From contig JBNGIO010006002.1 in the NCBI GenBank assembly GCA_049999805.1, positions 1 through 61,768 of the forward strand: a stretch of DNA of 61,768 bases. Direction: 5' to 3'. The notes below the pieces were generated by a model. It was not told the origin of the DNA. It worked only from the letters and a program-made list of their open reading frames with translations, and did no database searches. The translations under genes and the position numbers were made by a program. This document shows, piece by piece, positions 1 to 15,357 of the stretch; positions within the stretch are counted from its first letter, which is position 1; each line of letters begins with the position of its first letter. Source of the DNA: Folioceros fuciformis. Its lineage: Eukaryota > Anthocerotophyta > Anthocerotopsida > Anthocerotales.

Positions 1-295
1 CCCACATCCTGTGCCCGATGAGCACAGCGTCTTCATCCGACAAGTGTACGGAGCAGTTGGCGTCGGACTTGAATGCCAGCTCAAATTGCTCCACCTCCCG
101 CTGCTGCTCCTGCTTGATGGGAGGTGGGAAGTCGGTTTTGAGGAGTACGCTCGTACGCAGCAAGTGCTGAGCATTCCCTTGGTCCTGCCGCTCGTAACTC
201 ACTTGCGGTGGCCTTTCCCATGTAAAGCTTCGCAACGTCGCCCATGACAATGCTCCAAGCGTAGCCCATGTCAGGGCTCCAAGGCCACCCTGCAT
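1..295 (-). CDS. 5' end of an unidentified protein, running off the left edge
   Basis: On the minus strand an ATG at 295 (preceded in frame by TAA) opens a frame that stays open to the window edge, about 98 codons. The product starts with a tryptophan-rich double repeat (GALTWATL then GALSWATL), followed by a hydrophilic part that includes RPPQVSYERQDQGN, LLKTDFPPPIKQEQQREVEQ and LSDEDAVLIGHRMW. I do not recognise the family. The tryptophan repeat comes from a 24-bp DNA duplication at about 245-292. The sequence ctcatactcttctcacgattcataaggtatgcag could also be a splice acceptor ending at 290, in which case this is an internal exon. Composition favours a real protein, but an untested open frame of this length could be chance. 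Confidence 0.4.
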   Translation of the reverse strand, partial: MQGGLGALTWATLGALSWATLRSFTWERPPQVSYERQDQGNAQHLLRTSVLLKTDFPPPIKQEQQREVEQFELAFKSDANCSVHLSDEDAVLIGHRMW

Positions 296-2336
296 ACCTT
301 ATGAATCGTGAGAAGAGTATGAGGCGCCTTCGCTGTCTTGGGTTCTTGCAGCGAGCCGCTGCAAACTTAGGTGTTTTCGCAAGAGTTGATTATCAACATC
401 ACGCCCAAGTTAGTGATAGAAACAATGCAACTCGTCTGAACTGGACTGCTATGGGAATAGAGAGTTTAATTTGAGAATGTATCACTCAGATCTCAGAATT
501 ATATTCCGACATGACAATGGCACTTCCCTCCTTTAGCACCTATCAAACTGATTGTTTATCCAGATGCTTCCACTATTCACTGTATCAGGGCATACTGAAA
601 ACCTGCATAAGCACACTAGTCCACTCCGTGACCGCGGAACCCAGAATTTAGTACCAGCAAAACCGACTTCGTTTCTTATGAGCGCTTTTTCTTTTAACAC
701 GGTGAACTAAGCCCCAGAGGGATGCAGCTACTGGTCGACCTGCTCTGAGAACTTCAGCAGAGAATGACACAACGGCCCATCACACTTCCTGCTACAACTG
801 GACCCATTCCTAGAGTCAACAGGGGAGAACTTTCAAGCGATGGCCAATGTGACTTCTCATGCGCATACGCTACCTTATCAAGATCAAAACAGATGCTTCA
901 CAGAAACACTGACTTAGACACCCATCAAGATTTGAGAAAAACATGACGCCAGCCAGCATGAATTTCCAGATCAACAAAGACAAACCGCTTCCAATCAACA
1001 GCAGACAGTTGCACATATGTCGCTGAGCATCGTTAACGATTTTGGTACAGACAACACGTGGCCAGCACACTTGAAGTCTTTCCCACCTGTCCGACGCGAT
1101 GGGCAATTCGATCCCACTATGAGTCCTGAGACAACCAAGAGCTTGGCTACAGAGGACGTAGATCCGTCAGATCTTCAACTTTTGGGAGAGTACAGCATGC
1201 TTACCTCCAACTAGCAGCATGACACTGACCAGTGAGCAAGATACACCTCTGCCAATGAACCTTACGGGAGACTAAGTGAACATCTGCCGAGTACTCCTCA
1301 CTTGGGAAATGAAAAATACAGGAGAGCGACCGGTTCCAACGGGACAGCCACAGGACATCAAACCAGTAAGTAGCGTGGACCGCCCAATGCAAAAGTAGGA
1401 CCCGAACACTCCGCACTCTCCTGCCCCCTTGATGTGACACCAATACCTTTGCCGTCTGTTACCTACCAAATACATCGGATACTTGTCCCGGAGAGAACCT
1501 GTGACATCCCTGTACGAAAGAGAGGATATCAGACAAAATACGATTCCATAAAAAATGTAACATCCAGCTGACCAGACTCTTTACTCTTCTAAAACCACCG
1601 ACCATCTAGATCTTCAAGCTCAATCAGTTTCACCTATAACCTTACATACAAGCACATCCATTCATGCCTTTTTTTTTTGTTCCTTTGGACAAATACTGAC
1701 GAACTCGTACCACAGACACCCTAAATGATGATCAGCTTCTCAAGCCCATCCAACTTCAGATAGTCGACGATCTTGAGCACCGACTCCCACACGAGTCTAA
1801 TTACCTGCTACCTTTCATGCAGAGCCATATCGTTTATCAAAAGCTTTCACAGGTTCATGTTGAAGAAAAAGACAACACATCACCGCAAATTAAGGAGAAA
1901 ACTTTCCACCAGACAAAACGGTTACCAGCGACAAGTGAACGAAATAACACTCTTGGAGTGTTGTCTTACAATAGAAACAGTTTATCCTCTAGAAGTATCG
2001 CCCAGGAACAAGCATGGTCTTCATACTGCTTATCAGCACCAACCTCGCACGAACTATGCTTGTGCAGCGCACAAAGCACCAACACATGGTCAAAGAGCAG
2101 ACAGGTCCTGAACAACTTGAGTGTCCCATTGCAGCCTAGATAGGATGCGCACAGCACCTGGAAATGTACTGGACAAACTCCGAGGCTCTGCATGCTTATG
2201 ACAGTGAATAAAATCTTTACAACTCGGTAGTACCTAGCCAAATCCTCCCCACAATAGCCTAAATCACATCTGATGCCTGCGCACTGCAGAACCTCGCTAG
2301 GGGAGAGCATTGGGGGCCAACAATCAATACAACCAG
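296..2336. other. Intergenic stretch / PRP4K 3' UTR
   Basis: I see no protein gene here. Open frames are short, lack recognisable motifs and overlap on both strands. The right part should hold the 3' UTR of the minus-strand PRP4K gene, whose stop is at 2337; the left part is the upstream region of the partial gene at the edge. Confidence 0.5.
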
Positions 2337-6864
<4,528 letters not shown>

Positions 6865-7845
6865 CGGCGCGACGAGCAACTTCTCCAGGGCAACAATGAC
6901 ATGGCCTCCACTATTCCGCTCGATGACGCCCGTCTTCCTACGTAGACCGGGTTCGGGCCACCTACACGGAGGTGGCGTTCATGATGCCGGATACCGCCTC
7001 ATACAGGGCGCCGGCCACGTTGTGAGAATGCGCGCAGCAAAGAAGGCAAAGGGTGCAAGATTAGGGCTCGACCTGCAGCACCTAGGCCGGCCCAGCAGCA
7101 GGATGCAACCGCAACGGATTTGCAACCTCGGTTTCCAGAAAGCGAGATGTGCAGAGCAGTCGGTAACCGCACAGTGACATAGACCTATGCGGAGCCCTAC
7201 GGACACCTGTAGATGGTGCATCTAAAGGTGGATGAAACTCTTGTTTTATAATAAAGCCTCTGTTTTCTGCATCAGTCCAGGTATAAAATAATACAAATTA
7301 TTTTTTCTTTGCAAAAAAAAGAATTTACTTATTGGCAGCCTAGGCTGCTGCTGCTAGGATACAATGCATGCAACTGAATGAGAAGTTAATACGCAAGCTA
7401 AATCTACTATGCAAAAACAAGTACACCTGATCTAATCTACGGGCGAGAGATACCCGGTCCTAAAGTTAGCATGCAAGCTAAATCTATTATGCAAAAACGA
7501 TTACACCTGGCGAGAGATACCTGATAGTGCTTACCTGCTCCAAATAGTACAAATTGTTAAGTTCTAAGTTTGAAAATTCATTATAAGGAAGTGGATTTTA
7601 AATTATCTTTTCTTCTAAACCAAGAGGAGAGGTAGCTCAAGTGAAACACACCATTAGTCATGTTTTCCACAACGAATATATACTGTAATACATATAAATA
7701 AATAATTACATATACCACTGAGTGCAAACTTGGATGGGCGGCGAAGGGTTGTGGAAGTGCCAAAGTACATAAGTATTCTCCCCACCAAAGTCCATAAGTA
7801 TTCTCCTAATAAGATTAGCCCTAAAGTTGGGCATATTATAAGCTG
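6865..7845. other. PRP4K upstream region and AT-rich DNA
   Basis: The first ~350 bases are GC-rich and should contain the PRP4K promoter and 5' UTR. From about 7230 the sequence becomes AT-rich, with a near-duplicate segment: gcatgcaagctaaatctactatgcaaaaac-like words recur at about 7393 and 7470. No gene seen. Confidence 0.5.
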
Positions 7846-7975
7846 ATGGGCATACTTTCATGCCCTTGCTCTTGAGACTCGCGGGGCTATGGGCATACTT
7901 TCATCCCCTTGCTCTTGAGACTCGCGGGGCTATGGGCATACTTTCATCCCCTTGCTCTTGACACTGACAAGGCTT
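7846..7975. repeat. 43-bp tandem repeat, three copies
   Basis: The unit begins atgggcatactttcat and ends actcgcggggct; copies start at 7846, 7889 and 7932, the last breaking down into shorter variants (ctcttaagactcatggggct, then ctcctaagactcatgaggct) up to about 8020. Non-coding minisatellite. Confidence 0.85.
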
Positions 7976-8019
7976 GCTCTTAAGACTCATGGGGCTTGCT
8001 CCTAAGACTCATGAGGCTA

Positions 8020-8994
8020 TGAGCAAGGACTTTTAAAGGTTCGTCAAGGAGTGTGCTAAGGCCTTTGGCCTTTTGAGAATGATGTTCGAAGGGGCTAGTG
8101 CCCCTTTGGCCTTTGGCCCTGCTTGGGTTGTTCCTCCATTTTTTGGCCCTAGTCACGTTGTTCCTCCAATCTTTGGAGTAGATGAGACTTTTCGTCTCTT
8201 TTTCAATAATAGAAAATTTTCCTTTTAGTGTACACAAGCCTATTTTCATCATATTGAGAGCTATGTGGAGATCAATGAAGTGCTTGGATTAGGCAAACAA
8301 TTGTGAGAGGTCTCATCTTACCATATAGTGACTTTCCAAGCAGTCCCCTTCGCAATCTCCTCTTGTGGTGGCAAAACCCTGGGCATTGTTTGCCAACGGA
8401 TTTGACCTTTAGTGGCCACACTTATCCCATTGTCGTTAAGACATTCGGTTTCGTTCCCTCAAAGGAGCGATGAGGTTTCTCGCTGCTATGGATGGAGGGT
8501 CAGACTCAATTGACTCGATGATGGATTTGAGGGCTCCCATCCAACTCCGATCATGTGTGGGATAGTCTTCGTTGTCCAATAGTCAACTACACCTCTCTCG
8601 GTGCCCACAAATTCACTCCAATCATTCCCACAACACTAACCTCTTTGTGTCTTCTCTCACTCACTCACTCACTCACTCAGATCTATGTCTTCCCTCACTC
8701 ACTCCAACACCAGCAACCAACAACGACACCACTGCCTTCTACACTTCCCTATTGACTCCCTCACTTGGCAAGAGTCACTAGACTAACTCCAAAGAAGAGA
8801 AGAGGGAAACACACTCCCCTTTCGGATACCTCCTCCCCACAACCTTACTATACATCATAAAACATGGTTGGCATACAATACTTGTCTAACCAAGGAACAA
8901 GAGTGTATATGTCGAGAGAAAGACATATCCTTCACTATCAAGAGCTAAGGGCAAGCCCCCTTACCCTGGCCATCATACCTCATAGTCCCACTAA
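8020..8994. other. Repeat-derived DNA without genes
   Basis: Contains ggcctttggccct words near 8050-8130 that recur inverted near 31410 (aggccaaaaagggactagtgg), a (CTCA)n run at about 8660-8687 and otherwise unremarkable sequence. Probably old transposon debris; no coding domain seen. Confidence 0.5.
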
Positions 8995-9283
8995 ACGCTG
9001 CACAGCCGGCAACATGCTGCTCGCTACTAGACGCTGCATAGTTGGCAACACACTATTCGTAATTCTACCAAACGCTGCACAACCGGTAACACATTGCTCG
9101 CGGCAACAAGCTGCTCATGATTCTTCGAGACGCTGCACAGTTGGCAATACGCTGCTCGAGATTCTACCAGATGCTCCACAGCTGGCAACACGCTGCTCGA
9201 GATTCTACCAAATGCTCCACAGCCGGCAACACGCTGCTCGCGATTCTACCAGACGCTCCACAGTTGGCAATACGCTGCTCGTC
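8995..9283. repeat. 41-bp minisatellite, about seven copies
   Basis: The unit reads roughly acgctgcacagttggcaata followed by cgctgctcgagattctaccag. Copies vary at a few positions and one carries a 17-base insertion. It is open in one frame (repeats of a cysteine/arginine-rich peptide), but the frame simply follows the repeat and has no domain. Confidence 0.85.
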
Positions 9284-9957
9284 TTGAATCAAGCAGAGAC
9301 AAACCACAAGAGCGTGACCTGACAATCTACCTCCTATGGACTCACTATATCTTATAAGAGCCTTTCTCTCTCTTACCTCGCCTCTCTCTAGCTTGACAAC
9401 TATTATTTGAATAAGACAACTAGCCCAGCCGGCTGTCACCATTCACTTATTTAGACTTTCTTAGCACGCCCCGCCCCACCACCGATATTGATGAGCTAGC
9501 TCTATAACTTGCTAACCCTACCACCACAATTATCCACCTATTGAACTATTCCAAGCGGGCGCCATCTCTCTCTTGCTGGATTTCTGCCCACAAAGCCTTC
9601 CTCTCCAACTGTTGCTCCTGGTGGCTGCGCCTGTCTCCATGGGAGGAGTATGAGCAGTGGGAGATCTATGGGAGGAGTATGAGCAGTGGGAGATCTATGG
9701 GAGGAGTATCAGCAATGGGATATCCGGCTACAATGGTTCCTCGGCCATGGAAAACTGATCCCGATGTGCTGGGACAACTCCCGGACTGTCAAGGGAAGGA
9801 AATAGGTGAGAAAGAGTAGAGTAGAAATTTATGGAATTAATCCAAAAAATAAAAAGAGAAAATAGAAAAGGGAAATTAGGGGAAAAAAGAATATATAGCA
9901 ATATGAATATTTTATATATATTAAATATGTATAAAATATATTTATGGGTAATGGCAA
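9284..9957. repeat. Repeat-derived stretch with a 29-bp tandem repeat
   Basis: A 29-bp unit (atgggaggagtatgagcagt then gggagatct) occurs 2.7 times from 9639 to 9720. TATA-like actatatcttataagagcc at about 9344-9362 and pyrimidine-rich flanks resemble an LTR, but termini were not found. No retrotransposon protein was recognised. Confidence 0.5.
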
Positions 9958-10178
9958 AAGTGAGCCAATCTATGCTTCTTCAACACTAGCACATCACTAG
10001 TGAGCCAACCTATGCTGCTTCAACACTAGCACATCACTAGTCCATATATGCTCAACAACACACGAGATGGCTACCCTAGGTTTCTTCCACACCAACACAA
10101 ATAAGATCATGACCGAGAAAGCCAACCTGCCAAGTAGGCCAACCTATGCTTCTTCTACGCTAGCACACTATTGGTGCG

Positions 10179-12480
10179 TGTGACCGAAAAAAACTTTCGG
10201 AATCCCCATTTTGAGCGACGGAATGAGTAGGTTGTGATTCTTTTTGTGAAGGGACAGGCAAATCGGCTTAGTAAGCGAGTAAGACCAGGGTGTTTATACC
10301 CAAAGTCCACCTTGGGCTTCGGGGTTTGGGGTGTACTGGAGATCGGGACAAGGAGGAAGGAGGAAGCAGCGAGTGCCTCCCTGACCCTCGAGTCCTTGAG
10401 AACATTAAGGTAGGCCAAAGTAAGGGCCGAGACGACGGGGCTACCGGTAGCCGAACCAGGGGAACGGTAGTCGAGGGGGCTACCGGTAGTCGGGTAGCCG
10501 AAGGGGCTACCGGTGGCCCAGCAAGGCCCAGGATAGCTGAAGAACCAACCCTGAAAAGGAGGAAGCAGTAGGGGCGCCTACCCCTAGGCGCTCCAGGAGG
10601 GTGACCCGTACCAGGAGAACAGAACCGGAGGAGACACCAGCTGGGCGGGCAGAGAACCTTCAGGTACCCTAGCAGGAGGGGGAGCAAGCAACCCGAGGTA
10701 GCCCAAGGGAGGATGGGGTAAGCACCTCTGTGATGATAGAAGGTCGGATTGTGCTGCATTATGAGGAGGAGGCCTCCTATGTGCCAGGACTGTATGTAGA
10801 AGGGGCCAGGGTTCTGAAGCTGTTTTTGTATGTACGTATGGGCATAGGAGGGACGCGGGGCTACGTCCTGCGGTTGAGAACGCGCCTGGGACTCTACCAC
10901 TACAGATGGTGGGTGACAGGGTTGCCCCACTGCTATGCGGAGGCAGTTCTGGAGGAACTGACGGAAGAGGAGGCCCAGCGCTGGGTAGAACGGGGGCCTG
11001 TGGCTGTCCTCAGCAACCAGAGAAGGAGGAGGGGTGGTGGACCACAGCGGCGGGACCAACCTGCACCGCCAGCCAGGCCCAGCAGCAGCAGCAGTGATGT
11101 GGAGATCCTCTGGGAGGACTTGTCGGATCAACGGAGGGGCAGAAGAGCGAGAGGAGGAGCAACGAGGGGTGATGTGCGAAGGCCAGGAGGAAGCCGCCAG
11201 CGGCGCAGGACAGGGCGATAGTAAATGCAGGCTAGAATAGTTTTTTTTAGCGTGCTTTATTTGGACCCAAGTCGCTCAGAATTTAAGAGCGCAGCCCCCT
11301 TGCCTGACAGACTTTATGGCGGAAAAACTGCCATCACCGTGTACAAGAGGCCGGTTTGAAGGCCTAAGGAAGTAGCAAAACACTAGCCGAGTAGTCGACC
11401 TTGCAGGAACCTAGCGATGGCCGTTGCTGGACAAGAGGTCCAGGCAAGCGAGCGCACGTAGCAACCTAGGGTGCGGGTGTAGGTAGTGGGCGCTCCGTGA
11501 TCAGGTCTGGGGACGAATCGGGAGGAGGAGCCTCGCCGAGTGGGAGAGAAGCTCTCCAGCTATCCTCGGAGTGGCCACGTGGGTGGTGTGGGTGTCGGAG
11601 CCGAATCCGCGAGTTCGGAGTGGAAGAGGTCCCTCTTCCCTTAGCTCCGGTACCTCACCATTCCTCAATGTTCATGGAAGCCCAGGAGGGGCATTGCTGA
11701 GAAAGAAGACGGAGGATTGGATAAAAAAGGAAGCGCGAGGGTGCGCGTGTGTGAGAAAGAGGAGAAGCGAGTAACCAGAGACGAGGAGAACGTATATCGA
11801 AAACTGGTGAGTGGAGAACGAAGCCGGAGAAACCCTGGAAGCGAGGTGAGTAATGTGTAACGAGACGTGGTGTGTATGAGTGACTAGCCGCGATGAGACT
11901 GGAGAGACTGTGAGGAAGTTGATTTGAGACTGCAGAGGGTGTACCTAGAGTGTGGAATCACATGGGTGGAAGGCGACCAACAGATTGTTGCTGTTCATAT
12001 GTGTGTGCGTTTGATCCTGAGGGTGAGAGGCGATTTTGTGGAGAACCAAGGAAGGAAAGCACAAAAGGGAAAGCGCGAGAAAACAGTCGGGTAGGGACGA
12101 CTCGGAGAGAGAGAAAATCCTAGAGAGAGAAAGAGAGAGAGTGGGGCCCACAAGTGGTAGCCCGAAAGACGACGGTAGTAGTCCATTGGGGAACGGAGGG
12201 TAGTCCGGTGGCCCACCAAGAGTAGTCCAGGGGGAGGTAGTCCTAGTGCGACTGGGTGGTAGGCGAGTCGTCTGGTGGGAGAAGTAAGGGGGCTGGGTAA
12301 GGACCGAGCACTGGACGTGTGTGCGTGGGTCAGTCGAGTTTAGGTGCTAATTGACTTTAGAAGCTAACCTGTGTAGTTTAACACGAATCATTCCCTTGGG
12401 ATCGAATCCCAGAGCTACAACGACATAGAGGGCTTGTGTGGACCTCGCAGTACCCCCGGGTGCTATATTTTAACCCCACA
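10179..12480 (+). mobile_element. LTR-like element (solo LTR?) of 2.3 kb
   Basis: The segment begins TGTGACCG and ends ACCCCACA, the TG...CA termini of LTRs, and interrupts one unit of the flanking satellite. Flanking pentamers are GTGCG (10174-10178) and GTGCA (12481-12485), a 4/5 match expected for an old target duplication. The 3' end (cttgggatcgaatcccagag at about 12398, then cgcagtacccccgggtgc) resembles the U5 end of plant Gypsy-type LTRs. There is no reverse transcriptase, integrase or primer binding site that I can see, so a solo LTR with long LTRs, or a non-autonomous element, fits best. Orientation is inferred from the U5-like end. Confidence 0.55.
10730..11221 (+). CDS. Hypothetical ORF inside the LTR-like element
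   Basis: 163-codon open frame with a compact first half (EEEASYVPGLYVEGARVLKL, LGLYHYRWWVTGLPHCYAEA) and a highly basic second half rich in Arg, Gly and Ser. No retroviral gag zinc knuckle, protease or polymerase motif is present. It lies wholly inside the TG...CA element, so it is most likely element-encoded or fortuitous; the reading frames on the other strand follow the DNA repeat gggctaccggtag at 10438-10515. I cannot assign a function. Confidence 0.25.
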   Translation: MMIEGRIVLHYEEEASYVPGLYVEGARVLKLFLYVRMGIGGTRGYVLRLRTRLGLYHYRWWVTGLPHCYAEAVLEELTEEEAQRWVERGPVAVLSNQRRRRGGGPQRRDQPAPPARPSSSSSDVEILWEDLSDQRRGRRARGGATRGDVRRPGGSRQRRRTGR

Positions 12481-12760
12481 GTGCATATGAACTCTAAAGC
12501 ACAAGATGGATAACTTGATATGGATAAGATTAGCCAAAATTAGGCTAACCTAGGCTTCTTCAACCCAAGCACACCATTAGGTATGTATTAGCTCAATAGC
12601 ACAAGTTGACTACCCTTGGCCACTCTTGGCTTCATGAGTGACCGACACTCATAAGCTTAATCTTAACAGCACAAGTTGGCCAACCTAGGCTTCTTCAGCA
12701 TTGACATGGATAAGCGCTAGAGCACAAGTTGGTTGAGTGTTCAATTGAACAACTTTTGGC

Positions 12761-13122
12761 TTAGCATTGTAGGGCAAAGCAGACGAACTAAGGCTTGTGA
12801 AAAAGGCCAACACATGCAGTTTGCTCCGACAAACTAAAAACAAGTATTCCACACCATACAGCAGGTGGGCTTTCCTGTTGCACAGGTGAGTGTAGGATCG
12901 AATTGCAGTACTTAGGATGTGTGATGTATGTTTGTGGAAGAACTCCATTGCAGCTTTGGAAGAATGATACGGGGTTCAAGCCGCTGCTGCTGGAGAGCTC
13001 CCATCGACTGGAAGGTGAGGTCTGCCAAACATTCGGCCAGCCAGACGAAGCTATCAAGATCGTCTCGCATACTGTCGTCCCATCTCGTGTGCGCCGGGGG
13101 ATGGACGAGGAGCTGTACCGTG
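12761..13122. promoter_or_regulatory. Sirtuin upstream region
   Basis: About 360 bases between the satellite and the sirtuin start codon. This should contain the promoter and 5' UTR of the sirtuin gene. Overlapping short open frames on both strands are not convincing. Confidence 0.4.
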
Positions 13123-14607
13123 ATGGCAGCTGAGGCCGTGGACTTCACCAAGGCGCTGGCAAATGCATCGGTATACAGATAGAAGGGAGGGATGGTAGAT
13201 ATTGGGGGCAGCGTGGGTTTCAATGATCACGCTTTGGTGTTGCAAGAAAGTGAGGCGCCTTTGTGTTGCAGAAAATTGCCGTTTTGACTGGAGCTGGCAT
13301 TTCAGCAGAATCAGGAATACCTACTTTCAGGGGAGCAGGCGGGCTGTGGCGTGATTGGGATGTCATGGTGAGATTTTACCCTCGCATGCTGGGCTACTCC
13401 TGATTCAAGGGTGCAGGTTGGCATGGTACTGTTGCAGGGCTGTTATGTTGTTGTGTGCAGAGTCTTGCCACACCTCAAGCGTTTGCAGCAAACCCGTCTT
13501 TAGTCTGGGAGTTTTACCATTACAGAAGGTCTGAACACCATACCCTGGAGACGAGTTGAGCAGTTGGGCAGAACGCTTACTCTGGCTGGGATCAGATGCG
13601 TTGTGTCAAGGGCCACTCCGAATGCCGGGCATTTCGCGATTGCTGCGCTTCAGAGACGGTGTGACAGAGACGGCCAAGAGTTTAGGCTCTTGACGCAGGT
13701 GAAACTCTCCTCCCTTTCCAGCTTGGGACTGGAGACCTTTGTTGGATTGCACCTTTAGTTTAGAGAAATGATGGAGGATTCTTACAGAATCTTAAAACTC
13801 TGCTGCAGAACATTGATGGACTTCACTTGGAAGCGGGCAGCAATGAAGTTGTGGAGCTGCATGGTTCCCTCTGGAAGACTAGGTGCTGTCACTGTGGAGA
13901 CGTGCGGGAGAATCGGGACATGCCCATCTGCCCGGCACTTGACGGCAAAGTGTGCTTCACACATTCTAGTTCCAATGGATCTTCAAAAGAACTGTTACTC
14001 GTTTGCAGGTTAGGAATAAGCTGCCCCTGGCTGTTGATGTAGGGGGCTCCACAAGCAAATTCTGTAGATGCAAAAATACCTTCAACGGACCTCCCTCGAT
14101 GCAAGATATGCAAAGGCTTGCTAAGACCTCATGTCGTGTGGTTCGATGAGTGTCTTGATGAGGAGGTGATCAACCAAGCTGACAAGGCGCTGCAAGGTGC
14201 AAGCTTCTGCTTGTGGTGGGAACTTCAGCCGTTGTTCACGTAAAAACCATTCCCGTGCACTGTTGGTCCTCAGCATACAGGTTCAGTGTCAGGAATCTGA
14301 ACCTCACTGTGTTGATTCCTATCTGCAGCCTGCCGCATTGTATGCACCGCTGGTGAGAGCAAGCGGGGGAGTGGTGGCCGAGTTTAACATAGATAGCAGT
14401 CCAGTGAGTAAGTCATGCCGGTAAGTCCCTCCTAATCAATCCGCTTGCTTTCAGTCATCTTGCTCACGGAACGACTTTGTAGTCATCTTGCACAGAATAA
14501 CTTTGCACACCTCCCCCAGGTTCACTTTCCGAGGGTCATCCGCATCTACACTTCCGTCAGCGCTGGGTATAAGATCTGAAGAGTTGTTTCGTGAAGGCTT
14601 GGAATAG
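13123..14607 (+). CDS. Class III (SIRT5-type) sirtuin, with one-base frameshift
   Basis: NAD-dependent protein deacylase. Exons: 13123-13170, 13272-13367, 13461-13528, 13596-13698, 13809-13949, 14043-14239, 14329-14420, 14520-14607. Domains: [20 protein letters not shown] (NAD binding), WEFYHYRR (the Tyr-x-x-Arg pair that in SIRT5 reads acidic acyl-lysines), [19 protein letters not shown] with the catalytic His, zinc cysteines in TRCCHC and [16 protein letters not shown], then [29 protein letters not shown]. The exon lengths sum to 833, one short of 834. The break is near 14208: the frame runs ...GASFC and then must shift to read [10 protein letters not shown], so one base is missing or the gene is broken. 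No obvious transit peptide. Flowering plants have SRT1 and SRT2, not this class. Expected product about 277 residues. Confidence 0.85.
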
Positions 14608-15357
14608 GTGTCGCTGGATAGACTCCCTGCATTCGGTTGCAGCTCAAAATACGTCACTTGGTTCCAGTAAGTCCTTCTGTAAGAGATACAGACAACTTTT
14701 AGATGACATTGGACGGAGTGGCAAGGACCAACCTCTCCGGCTTCAAGCACCCCCTCAGTCTCAGAGTAGGAGCTCGTCATCAGCGAATTCTGAGCGGGAG
14801 GCTGTTCAGGAGTTTGACACATGCAATCAGGTGTCAGGTTCTACAGGTTGACGCACCATGGGAATTGTGATGAAGGGTGTTCTTCCAAGAACTTGCCTTG
14901 ATGGAAGTTGTCTGGACCCGGACCCAGTTAGTCTAGATCGATGTTGTGTAAATAGCGAAGTCCGTGCGTCGCACAGTTATCAGGCCCCACTTCCTAGAAA
15001 GAACACCTGCCGGACATGTGTTCTTATGGATCATGATGAGATAACTCTTCGACCAACAGGCCAGTCTGGCATAGTCCTACATAAAAAGCAAGTTGAGACA
15101 AGTACCATTCCTGCAGAATCTTTGTACATGTGCACCTAGTTGGGAGTTAAGCTACTGGCGGTACAGTGTCCAATAAACAGTGCGACAGGAAGGGTTGCAT
15201 GCAAACTCCTTGCGCCTGTACAAGATAGCGAAACACTATTGGCTGGTGTTCATCTGACTTCTAGATGAGCAGCTAAGGAGAAGCCGGACGAACCCCATCG
15301 CCTCGAACCTTGCCAACGGAGTTGGCGTCACATCAACCGAGTCAAGTACCTGCCGCT
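14608..15357. other. Sirtuin / F-box convergent 3' region
   Basis: The sirtuin (+) stops at 14607 and the F-box gene (-) stops at 15358. The 750 bases between hold short open frames only (for example 14858-15139 +) and are probably the two 3' UTRs. Confidence 0.5.

Larger units (their letters stand above)
9958..12760. repeat. ~130-bp satellite units interrupted by an insertion
   Basis: Units contain gccaacctatgcttcttcaa followed by ...agcacaccattag and later gctcaacaacacacgagatggctaccc. They occur at about 9958, 10002 and 10136 and again at about 12541 and 12672; spacing of complete units is 131-134 bases. The array is split by the 10179-12480 element, and its two halves join cleanly if that element is removed. 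Confidence 0.7.

Noticed and set aside
8995-9283. Regular 41-bp repeats that could suggest a CRISPR array
   Set aside because: The whole unit repeats with no unique spacers, and this is a eukaryotic nuclear sequence.
10268-11131. 287-codon minus-strand ORF
   Set aside because: Its LPVAPS repeats are produced by the ggggctaccggtag DNA repeat, and the plus strand is more protein-like.
12395-12420. gggatcgaatccc resembling a T-arm
   Set aside because: No cloverleaf around it; fits better as the U5 end of the LTR-like element.
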